From contig OZ245999.1 of NCBI GenBank assembly GCA_965230265.1, positions 620,001 through 684,000 of the forward strand: 64,000 bases of DNA. Reading direction: 5' to 3'. The stretch's first letter is position 1; every line of letters begins with the position of its first letter. The notes beneath the pieces were generated by a model. That model made no database searches. It saw only the letters and a list, made by a program, of their open reading frames with translations, and was not told the origin of the DNA. Shown piece by piece: positions 16,880-24,208 of this stretch. The stretch comes from JAJFKX01 sp965230265. GTDB taxonomy: Bacteria; Pseudomonadota; Gammaproteobacteria; Xanthomonadales; Wenzhouxiangellaceae. A program made the translations under genes and the position numbers.

Positions 16880-18117
16880 ATGCCGTAGTGTCTGCAGTTA
16901 AGCGCACTCCGGCAGATTGGCGCAGTGACTTCCCAGCCCTGCAGCGTACTGTACATGGCAAACCACTGGTGTATTTTGACAGTGCTGCCACAGCCCAGCG
17001 CCCACGTCAGGTGCTCGAGGCGATGGAAAGCTTCTATGTGAATAGCAATGCCAATGTGCATCGTGGTGTACATACGCTCAGTGGTGAAGCCACCGATATC
17101 TTTGAGCAGGCCCGGCAGACATTGACCAAACACATTAACGCCAACAGTGAACGCGAGGTTATTTTTACCCGAGGCAGTACCGAGTCCATCAATCTGGTTG
17201 CTCAAGCCTATGCGCGGCCTATTTTAAAACCCGGTGACCGGGTAGTGATTAGTTACATGGAGCATCATTCCAATATCGTTCCCTGGCAGTTGGTCTGTGA
17301 GCAAACCGGTGCGGAATTAGAAGTGATTCCTGTGTTGGAGAATGGTGATTTGGACATGGATGCCATTCCAGGATTGCTCACAGAAAACACCAAGCTATTG
17401 GCAATCGTGCATGTGTCCAATGCGCTGGGAACGATTAACCCGGTTAAAAAGATCTGCCAGTTGGCCACAGAACGGGGTATTACGACTTTGTTGGATGGGG
17501 CCCAGGCGATGCCTCATTTAAATGTTGATGTACGAGACATCGGCTGTGATTTTTACTCGGTATCCGGGCACAAAATGTATGGTCCCACTGGGATTGGCAT
17601 TTTGTATGGCCGTGAAGCATTGCTGGATGCCATGCCGCCGTGGCATGGGGGCGGGGAAATGATTCGTACCGTGAGTTTCGAAAAAACCACCTACAATGAT
17701 TTGCCAGCCAAATTTGAGGCTGGAACACCGAATATTGCAGGGGCGATAGGTCTGGGTGCTGCAGCTGTTTATTTACAGTCTCTGGGTATGGATGCAATCG
17801 CACAACACGAACAGCAATTGTTGCAACAGGCGACTGCTCAGCTCAAACAGGTCCCCGGTTTACGCATTATTGGTGAAGCCGATCAAAAAGCCAGCGTGAT
17901 TTCATTTGTGATTGATGGCGTACATCCACATGACCTGGGCACCATTGTCGATCATGATGGCTTTGCGATTCGCACCGGGCATCACTGCACCATGCCACTG
18001 ATTAAGCGCTTTGGTTTGCCTGCGACTGCACGCATGTCATTGGGTTTGTATAACACCGTAGAAGAAATCGATGCGTTTATTCCGGCGCTGGAAAAAGCGC
18101 GCAACATGCTGATGTAG
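16876..18117 (+). CDS. sufS: Cysteine desulfurase SufS
   Basis: SufS is a PLP-dependent group II cysteine desulfurase that takes sulfur from cysteine and passes it to SufU/SufB. The 413-residue protein shows 'YFDSAATAQRP', 'NVHRGVHTLS', 'FTRGSTESINLVAQAY', 'HHSNIVPWQ', 'LLDGAQAMPH', the PLP lysine in 'YSVSGHKMYGPTGIGILYG' and the catalytic cysteine loop 'RTGHHCTMPLIKRF'. The operon order B-C-D-S and a 4-bp overlap with sufD support co-translation. Confidence 0.97.
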   Translation: MNAVVSAVKRTPADWRSDFPALQRTVHGKPLVYFDSAATAQRPRQVLEAMESFYVNSNANVHRGVHTLSGEATDIFEQARQTLTKHINANSEREVIFTRGSTESINLVAQAYARPILKPGDRVVISYMEHHSNIVPWQLVCEQTGAELEVIPVLENGDLDMDAIPGLLTENTKLLAIVHVSNALGTINPVKKICQLATERGITTLLDGAQAMPHLNVDVRDIGCDFYSVSGHKMYGPTGIGILYGREALLDAMPPWHGGGEMIRTVSFEKTTYNDLPAKFEAGTPNIAGAIGLGAAAVYLQSLGMDAIAQHEQQLLQQATAQLKQVPGLRIIGEADQKASVISFVIDGVHPHDLGTIVDHDGFAIRTGHHCTMPLIKRFGLPATARMSLGLYNTVEEIDAFIPALEKARNMLM

Positions 18118-18135
18118 AACTGGGGCTTTTTGAAA

Positions 18136-18600
18136 ATGACCAGTGATCGTACTCAGAGTGGTGTTGATGCGATTTATCAGCAGGTAATCTTGCAGCACAA
18201 CCGTGATCCGGTTGGGTTTAACCAAGTAGAGGGTGCCAACATCACCGTTAAGGGCCATAATCCGGTTTGTGGTGATCACATCAGCATGGCCGCTTTTTTC
18301 AGTGAGGATAAAGCCACTATAGAAAAGCTGGCCTTTGCCGAAGAAAGCTGTGCTATCTGTACTGCTTCAGCATCGTTGTTATGTCAGCAGTTACAGCGAT
18401 TGCCAATTAATCAGATTCACAACATGGCAGCAGAGTTTATTGACTTTATCCAGCAGGCGGCTGAACTGGGTAGTGAAAAACTCCAGCCTATGCAGGTATT
18501 TTCTGAACTGCATCGTCTGCCGACACGTCAACGTTGCGCAACGTTGCCCTGGGAAACGTTATTGAAATTATTACAGGAATTTGAACAGCAAAATGAGTGA
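18136..18600 (+). CDS. sufU: SufU-type sulfur-transfer protein
   Basis: A 154-residue IscU-fold protein of the SufU branch, which accepts sulfur from SufS. Ligand cysteines are visible in 'GHNPVCGDHISM', 'ESCAICTASASLL' and 'RQRCATLPW'. The long insertion between the second and third cysteine regions, typical of SufU rather than IscU, is present in part. E. coli uses SufE at this place instead, so this operon follows the SufU-type architecture. ATG 18136 is chosen over a TTG two codons earlier. It overlaps the next gene by 8 bp. Confidence 0.9.
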   Translation: MTSDRTQSGVDAIYQQVILQHNRDPVGFNQVEGANITVKGHNPVCGDHISMAAFFSEDKATIEKLAFAEESCAICTASASLLCQQLQRLPINQIHNMAAEFIDFIQQAAELGSEKLQPMQVFSELHRLPTRQRCATLPWETLLKLLQEFEQQNE

Positions 18601-18913
18601 CTGGATCAAAGTAGGCCCGGCTGATGAATTGCCGCCTGGTGATTTTAAAATTGTGCCGGCAGAGGATACCGATATTGCAGTATTTAATCTGGATGGTGAT
18701 TTTTACGCGATAGAAGATGTGTGCACACATGATGGTGGGCAGCTCACCGGCGGTGAACGGGAAGGGTGTCAATTGATCTGCCCCCGGCACGGTGCACGAT
18801 TTAGTATTAAAACAGGCGAGGCCTTATCTGCGCCCGCCTATGAAGCAACAGCGGTATTCCCGATAAAAATTGATGATGGTGTGGTTTATACCCGAGATGA
18901 CCGTTGGGATTAA
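18593..18913 (+). CDS. Small Rieske [2Fe-2S] ferredoxin of the suf operon
   Basis: A 106-residue single-domain Rieske protein of the NirD/dioxygenase-ferredoxin type. The cluster ligands are two Cys-His pairs: 'CTHDGGQLTGG' and 'CPRHGARF'. No transmembrane helix or oxygenase domain is present. Such small Rieske proteins are often encoded at the end of suf operons, where they may be an electron donor to cluster assembly or a client; the exact role is not established. The start overlaps the sufU stop by 8 bp. Confidence 0.92.
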   Translation: MSDWIKVGPADELPPGDFKIVPAEDTDIAVFNLDGDFYAIEDVCTHDGGQLTGGEREGCQLICPRHGARFSIKTGEALSAPAYEATAVFPIKIDDGVVYTRDDRWD

Positions 18914-18942
18914 ACAGCCTGTAGAAATAAACTGGAACCATT

Positions 18943-19398
18943 ATGCCAACATGTTACACCCACAGTTTCGAAATCCGTTGGGCAGATCTTGATCCGAATG
19001 CACATATGCGCCACAGCGCCTACCTCGATTATGGTGCACAGGTACGCATCGCTTATTTTTCTGAGCATGGATATTCACTGCAGCGCATGAGTGCGGAAAG
19101 TCTGGGACCATTATTGTTTGCTGAGAACGTCAGCTATTTACGTGAGGTCCGAGCCAATGAAATCATTACCGTTGATTTGGCAATAACCGGCTTGTCTGAA
19201 AACCACAAACACTGGGGTATTCGCCATCAGATTTTTAAGTCATCAGGAGAATTGGCAGCGAATATTGATTGTCGGGGGGCGTGGCTGGATTTGCAACAAC
19301 GCAAAGTAGTGGTAATGCCTGATGCGCTGTATGAGCTGATGCATGGTATGCCACACAGCGACGATTTCGCGACTATTCAGCCGCGTAAGCAGGCATAA
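18943..19398 (+). CDS. Acyl-CoA thioesterase, hotdog fold (YbgC/4HBT-like)
   Basis: A 151-residue hotdog-fold protein with the thioesterase active-site segment 'EIRWADLDPNAHMRHSAYLD', where an Asp in 'ADLDPNAH' is the usual catalytic residue, and 'FAENVSYLREVRANE' in the second strand pair. The family hydrolyses acyl- or aroyl-CoA; the substrate cannot be read from sequence. It follows the suf Rieske gene by 29 bp, possibly still on the suf transcript, and converges with bamD. Confidence 0.9.
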   Translation: MPTCYTHSFEIRWADLDPNAHMRHSAYLDYGAQVRIAYFSEHGYSLQRMSAESLGPLLFAENVSYLREVRANEIITVDLAITGLSENHKHWGIRHQIFKSSGELAANIDCRGAWLDLQQRKVVVMPDALYELMHGMPHSDDFATIQPRKQA

Positions 19399-19425
19399 AT
19401 TGTTGTCCAGTCCTGTTAGACGGGT

Positions 19426-20256
19426 TTATTCGAAAGAAAATAAGCGCCGAAGGAAGCCGCGTCCATCGCGGCTTTTGCCGGTGATGTAAGGGTGAGTAGG
19501 GTCGTTTAGTTCAAGGATGGACTTAGCATCCTGAGACAATTCTGCCAATTCCAGTTTGTCGTAAGCATCAGCCATAACGGCTAGAGCATCGCTGGTAGCA
19601 ATGGTGTTGGGGTAGGTTTCCAGTACATATTTGGCGCGACTGACAGCAGCGATATAGGCTTTGCGGCGCATGTAGTATTCAGCCACCGCAATTTCATATT
19701 CGGCCAGATTATTACGCAAAAACACCATACGCTGGCGTGCATCGGGCGCGTAGCGGCTTTGTGGGTAGCGTCGCAGCAATTCAGAAAAACCATCAAAAGA
19801 TTGCCGTGATTGTGATTGGTCGCGAGTAGCGATTCGCTCTGGGAAAAGACGACTTAAAAAACCAATGTTTTGTTCATAATAGGTCAAGCCACGCAAATAA
19901 TAAGCGTAATCCACATTCGGGTGGGTGGGGTAGGTACGAATAAAGCGATCGACGGTCGCTGATACATTCTCCGGCTCGCCCGCTTTATGATAAGCATAGG
20001 CTAGATCCAGCTGACCTTGTTCTGCATAACGACCAAACGGAAAACGGTTGCGCAACTGTTTGTATAGAATAATTGCCTGTGCGTAGTCGCGTGCGGACAG
20101 TGAATCACGTGCTGCATCGTACAATTCAGCAGCTTCGCGGTCATCTTCCAATAGCTCACGATCTTTACTGCAACCACCCATTAACAGCGAGATAGCGATG
20201 GACAAACAAGCCAGAGTCTTAAACAGTGGCAGGCGAATGCTTGATTGATGGGTCAT
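19426..20256 (-). CDS. bamD: Outer membrane assembly lipoprotein BamD
   Basis: BamD is the essential TPR lipoprotein of the BAM complex that inserts beta-barrel proteins into the outer membrane. The 276-residue precursor has a lipoprotein signal ending 'LLMGGC' followed by SKDRELL, then TPR units: 'LYDAARDSLSARDYAQAI', 'RFPFGRYAEQGQLDLAYAYH', 'YPTHPNVDYAYYLRGLTYY' and 'YPQSRYAPDARQRMVFLRN'. Serine after the lipidated cysteine fits outer-membrane sorting. ATG 20256 is preferred; ATG 20280 would add eight residues before the signal. It is divergent from rluD, a conserved gammaproteobacterial arrangement. Confidence 0.97.
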   Translation of the reverse strand: MTHQSSIRLPLFKTLACLSIAISLLMGGCSKDRELLEDDREAAELYDAARDSLSARDYAQAIILYKQLRNRFPFGRYAEQGQLDLAYAYHKAGEPENVSATVDRFIRTYPTHPNVDYAYYLRGLTYYEQNIGFLSRLFPERIATRDQSQSRQSFDGFSELLRRYPQSRYAPDARQRMVFLRNNLAEYEIAVAEYYMRRKAYIAAVSRAKYVLETYPNTIATSDALAVMADAYDKLELAELSQDAKSILELNDPTHPYITGKSRDGRGFLRRLFSFE

Positions 20257-20356
20257 GGAGGTCTCAGTTAATGTCGTCATAGTTGCCAGTTTACCCGTTG
20301 ACGGGTTTATGATGCCAGTGTCTGCAGCATAGATCGGTTAAAATTTAGCTTCAATC

Positions 20357-21367
20357 ATGCCAAATCAGCCGCCAAACCCAATATCGACCCCAATTTCAGA
20401 CAATCAGGTATCTGAATCTGTACGCGTACCGATTGAACTTCGCGGACAACGTCTAGACCAGGTGTCCGCCGAATTGTTCAGTGGTTTTTCGCGTGCGCAA
20501 TTGCAGCAGTGGATTCGGGACGGGAAATTGACGGTTAATGGTCAGTCAGTGCTCAAGCCCAAGCAGCGTATGGCCGGTTCCGAGCAACTGGATTTGAATG
20601 TCGAGTTAGAGGCACATGGCGATGATTTGCCACAGGATATTCCGCTGGATATCGTTTATCAGGATACGTATTTACTGGTCGTGAATAAGCCTGCTGGCAT
20701 GGTCGTGCATCCTGGTGCAGGCAATCGGTCAGGGACGCTGGTGAATGCGTTATTACACCATGATCCACAGTTGGCGCTGCAGCCACGGGCCGGTATTGTG
20801 CACCGTCTGGATAAAGACACCAGTGGTGCTTTATTGGTTGCCCGTCAGGATTCGACCCGATTACAGTTATCGGCAATGCTTAAAGCACGCGACATTCACC
20901 GGTATTATCAGGCTCTGGTATGGGGGCAGCCGCCCACTAGCGGGACGATTGATCTGCCGTTGGGACGACATCCGGTAGACCGGGTGCGTATGGCTGTTCG
21001 ACCTGAAGATGACCATAACGCTCGCCAGGCGATTACGCATTTTAAACGACGACGCAAATACCCTGGTTTGTGCCTGCTGGATATTAAGTTGGAGACCGGT
21101 AGAACGCATCAGATTCGAGTGCATTTAACGCACCAGGGTTTTCCATTGGTGGGTGACAAAACCTATGTCCGCAAAGGTATGGCACAGCAGGCTGAGGTTG
21201 GTTTGGCGTTGCGCGAACAACTGGAACAATTCCCCCGTCAGTGGCTGCATGCCATCCGCCTGCAGTTTGAACACCCGGTCACGCAGCAAATTCTGGATAT
21301 TGATGCTCAACCACCTGATGAGCTGGTGGGTTTATTACAGCAGCTAGACGGCGATGCTAAGCAATAG
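20357..21367 (+). CDS. rluD: 23S rRNA pseudouridine(1911/1915/1917) synthase
   Basis: RluD modifies helix 69 of 23S rRNA. The 336-residue protein has an N-terminal S4 RNA-binding domain ('GFSRAQLQQWIRDGKLTVNG') and the RluA-family catalytic domain with the active-site aspartate in 'GIVHRLDKDTSGALLVAR'; further motifs are 'LVVNKPAGMVVHPG' and 'LETGRTHQIRVHL'. It is divergent from bamD and overlaps pgeF by 14 bp, as in related genomes. Confidence 0.97.
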   Translation: MPNQPPNPISTPISDNQVSESVRVPIELRGQRLDQVSAELFSGFSRAQLQQWIRDGKLTVNGQSVLKPKQRMAGSEQLDLNVELEAHGDDLPQDIPLDIVYQDTYLLVVNKPAGMVVHPGAGNRSGTLVNALLHHDPQLALQPRAGIVHRLDKDTSGALLVARQDSTRLQLSAMLKARDIHRYYQALVWGQPPTSGTIDLPLGRHPVDRVRMAVRPEDDHNARQAITHFKRRRKYPGLCLLDIKLETGRTHQIRVHLTHQGFPLVGDKTYVRKGMAQQAEVGLALREQLEQFPRQWLHAIRLQFEHPVTQQILDIDAQPPDELVGLLQQLDGDAKQ

Positions 21368-22088
21368 CATACAACCGAACTGGTCTGCGCCTGCCAATGT
21401 GAAGGCATTGTGCACAACGCGACGATGTAAGCACGGAAGCAGCTCTAATGAGTTTGCGCAATTTAATCTGGGTTTGAACAGCGGTGAGGCAAAAGACATT
21501 GTGTTGGCCAACCGGCAAATATTGAATGATTATCTGCCAGCATCACCACTATGGTTACAGCAGGTTCATGGTAACAAGGTGATTAATGCGCATGAACATA
21601 TGGAAAATACCCGGGCTGATGCTTGTGTGGCTGACAATAAACATCAGGTTTGCGTGGTGCTCACGGCAGATTGCCTTCCTGTATTGCTGTGCGACCAAGA
21701 GGGTAGCTGTGTTGCAGCAATACATGCAGGCTGGCGTGGGCTGGATGCAGGCATTATTAGCCAAACCATTGAACGCCTACCTGCCGCAGCGAATAAACTG
21801 CAAGCCTGGTTAGGGCCAGCCATCGGTCAGGCCAATTACCAGGTGAGTGATGGTTTTTATCAACGTTTTATTGATCAAGATGCAGACTTTCATCAGGCTT
21901 TTGTTCGAGTTGAGGGTAGCTGGTATGCCGATTTGTATACATTGGCCCGCCAGCAATTAAATAAGGCCGGTGTTATGGCTGTTTATGGTGGTGATTATTG
22001 TACTTTTGCTGAAAAGCAGCGATTCTATTCGTACCGACGTGACGGGCAAACAACGGGCCGTCAAGCCAGTTTGATCTGGCTCGATTGA
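21354..22088 (+). CDS. pgeF: Peptidoglycan editing factor PgeF (multicopper-polyphenol-oxidase-like, DUF152)
   Basis: A 244-residue YfiH-family protein. In E. coli the homolog PgeF prevents misincorporation of serine for alanine in peptidoglycan precursors; purine nucleoside phosphorylase activities have been described for other members. The metal-site motifs are visible: 'LTADCLPVLLCD', 'AAIHAGWRGLDAGI' and 'GGDYCTF'. It overlaps the end of rluD by 14 bp, so the two are very likely co-transcribed. Confidence 0.95.
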   Translation: MLSNSIQPNWSAPANVKALCTTRRCKHGSSSNEFAQFNLGLNSGEAKDIVLANRQILNDYLPASPLWLQQVHGNKVINAHEHMENTRADACVADNKHQVCVVLTADCLPVLLCDQEGSCVAAIHAGWRGLDAGIISQTIERLPAAANKLQAWLGPAIGQANYQVSDGFYQRFIDQDADFHQAFVRVEGSWYADLYTLARQQLNKAGVMAVYGGDYCTFAEKQRFYSYRRDGQTTGRQASLIWLD

Positions 22089-22121
22089 TTCGGGTTTTAT
22101 GTCTGTCGTATGGATTAAGTC

Positions 22122-24005
22122 ATGCAACAACAATACTTGTTCAACAGTTTAATACTCAGAAACCGTCACAGTCTAAAGCTTGTGTTACTGCTCGCTATGT
22201 CAGCGGGGTTTGTACTGAAGGGCTTGGCGCAAGCGTCTGATGAGTGGGCAGGTTCTGAGGTTTGTGCAGAGTGTCACGAAGACCGTCATGCAAGTTGGTA
22301 TAAAACCTATCACCGCACCATGACCCAGGCGGCGAATACCGCCACCGTACGTGGCAGGTTTGATGCACAACCCGTTACTTACTGGGGGGTCACCATCAGG
22401 CCGGTGAGGCGCAATAACCAGTTCTGGTTTGATTACTATCTGCCGGGTGACATTGAGCCCTCCAACAGTTTTGCGATAGTCCGTACCGTCGGCTCGCACC
22501 GTTACCAGCAATACTTGACCCAAATCGATGGCCTGGCAGGCAATTATTACCGTCTACATTTGCTATGGCATATCGAAGATCAGCGCTGGGTGCATATGAA
22601 CGGTGCTTTCCTCAGTCCGGATGAACAGGGCTTTGATGACAATGTGGCACTTTGGAATCACAACTGCATTTTTTGTCACAACACCGGGCCAGTGCCTAAT
22701 ATGCAAAACTACCAGCAATTGCAGCAGTTGGCAGCACAAGGGCAACGGGTGGATTTGGAAAGGCAGTCTTTGTATGACTCCAGTGTCAGTGAACTGGGTA
22801 TTTCCTGTGAAACCTGTCATGGTCCATCGTCAGAGCATGTCAGAGTGAACCGAAACCCATTCAAGCGCCTGTGGAATAAATTTCGTGACCGCGATTCAAG
22901 TATTGTCCACCCTGATCGTTTGAATCAGCAGCGCAGTGTGCAGGTTTGTGGGCAGTGTCATGGTCAGCGCACACCTAAAGACATGGGTATGCTTGATCAA
23001 TGGGTACATGCAGGGCCGGCATATCGCGCTGGGGCTGATTTGCTGGAAACGGTTAAGCCAGTATCGCGTGATACCCAGATCCCTGGTGACAATGATCCGG
23101 ATCGCTTCCGGCTGCGCTTCTGGTCAGATGGTACGCCAAGATTGACCGCTTATGAGTATCAAGGCTTATTGCAATCGCGGTGTTATATGGAAAGTCAAAG
23201 CCTGACCTGCAGTAATTGTCACAGTATGCATGGGGGTGATCCAGATGGTATGACGACTGAGTGGCAGCGTGGTAATGGGCCGTGTTTGGAGTGCCATCAA
23301 GAATATCAAGATGAACCTTCGGTACATACCATGCATGCTACCGACAGCAGCGGCTCACAATGCACCAGTTGTCATATGCCGAATATGGTTTATGGGGTGA
23401 TGACGATTCACCCTTCGCACAAAATAGAAGTGCCTAACCCACAGCAAAATGCGGCCGACCAGCGGCCCAATGCCTGTAATCAATGTCATTTGGATCGATC
23501 TGTGCAATGGGCAGAACAGCAGCTAGCGCATTTATGGGGTGGTGCGAAAGCACCTGATGAGGATTCGGAAGGGATTGCTGCTGGCGTACAGTATTTATTC
23601 GCTGGTGATCCAGTGCAACGAGCCGTCACGGCCTGGTCACTGCAGCAGGCCATCGATGCTAAACATCAGCCGGGCGAATGGTGGGCTCCACATCTACTAA
23701 CAGCAATGCGTGATGATCAATACCCTGCCGTGAGGCGGTTCGCTGCCAAAGCTTTGCGGGCTTCAGTCCAGGTCGATGATGTATTTGACGGTGAATTGAA
23801 GCGATTTGACTTTATCGCTGCTGCAGAGCAGCGTGAGCAGGTGATGGAAAAGCTGATTCAACGTTGGCAACAACACCAACAGTACATCCAGAAGCTTGCG
23901 CCAAAATCCTTACTACTGGATCAGGACCACTGGCCGGATACACGCGTGGCTGAATTGCAAACTGAAGGTCTAAAACGATCGGTTGGGATTAGTGTTGGAG
24001 AGTAG
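22122..24005 (+). CDS. Exported octaheme cytochrome c with C-terminal HEAT-like region
   Basis: A 627-residue exported protein (hydrophobic 'LKLVLLLAMSAGFVLKGLAQA') with eight CxxCH heme sites: CAECH, CIFCH, CETCH, CGQCH, CSNCH, CLECH, CTSCH and CNQCH. The first is in 'CAECHEDRHASWYKTYH', the spaced H/W pattern seen in cytochrome c554-like multiheme proteins. After the last heme the chain has HEAT-like helices ('YPAVRRFAAKALRASVQ'). It probably works in the periplasm in electron transfer or a redox reaction; the substrate is unknown. No other cytochrome or maturation gene is adjacent; it follows pgeF by 33 bp. Confidence 0.88.
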   Translation: MQQQYLFNSLILRNRHSLKLVLLLAMSAGFVLKGLAQASDEWAGSEVCAECHEDRHASWYKTYHRTMTQAANTATVRGRFDAQPVTYWGVTIRPVRRNNQFWFDYYLPGDIEPSNSFAIVRTVGSHRYQQYLTQIDGLAGNYYRLHLLWHIEDQRWVHMNGAFLSPDEQGFDDNVALWNHNCIFCHNTGPVPNMQNYQQLQQLAAQGQRVDLERQSLYDSSVSELGISCETCHGPSSEHVRVNRNPFKRLWNKFRDRDSSIVHPDRLNQQRSVQVCGQCHGQRTPKDMGMLDQWVHAGPAYRAGADLLETVKPVSRDTQIPGDNDPDRFRLRFWSDGTPRLTAYEYQGLLQSRCYMESQSLTCSNCHSMHGGDPDGMTTEWQRGNGPCLECHQEYQDEPSVHTMHATDSSGSQCTSCHMPNMVYGVMTIHPSHKIEVPNPQQNAADQRPNACNQCHLDRSVQWAEQQLAHLWGGAKAPDEDSEGIAAGVQYLFAGDPVQRAVTAWSLQQAIDAKHQPGEWWAPHLLTAMRDDQYPAVRRFAAKALRASVQVDDVFDGELKRFDFIAAAEQREQVMEKLIQRWQQHQQYIQKLAPKSLLLDQDHWPDTRVAELQTEGLKRSVGISVGE

Positions 24006-24078
24006 TTTTTGAGGTTTCTCAACAACAGTATTCAGCCAATCAAAAGCGTGTGCTTTGCAGCAAAAAAAATACGTTAAC

Positions 24079-24107
24079 TTGTTTTCAAGCATCTGCCCTG
24101 CTATACA
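24079..24107 (+). promoter_or_regulatory. Candidate promoter of the subtilase gene
   Basis: TTGTTT (24079-24084) and TATACA (24102-24107) are spaced by 17 bp, about 100 bp upstream of the subtilase start. The preceding cytochrome gene ends at 24005, so a promoter is expected in this 203-bp gap. The hexamers match the consensus only partly. Confidence 0.3.
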
Positions 24108-24208
24108 TACAAGGTTGTACGCTATAAAACACAAAAGAATCGGAACACTCAAACCCAAATAGTTCGGACACAGGTCACTAAATACACTATCGTTAAAGAG
24201 GTTGATTT

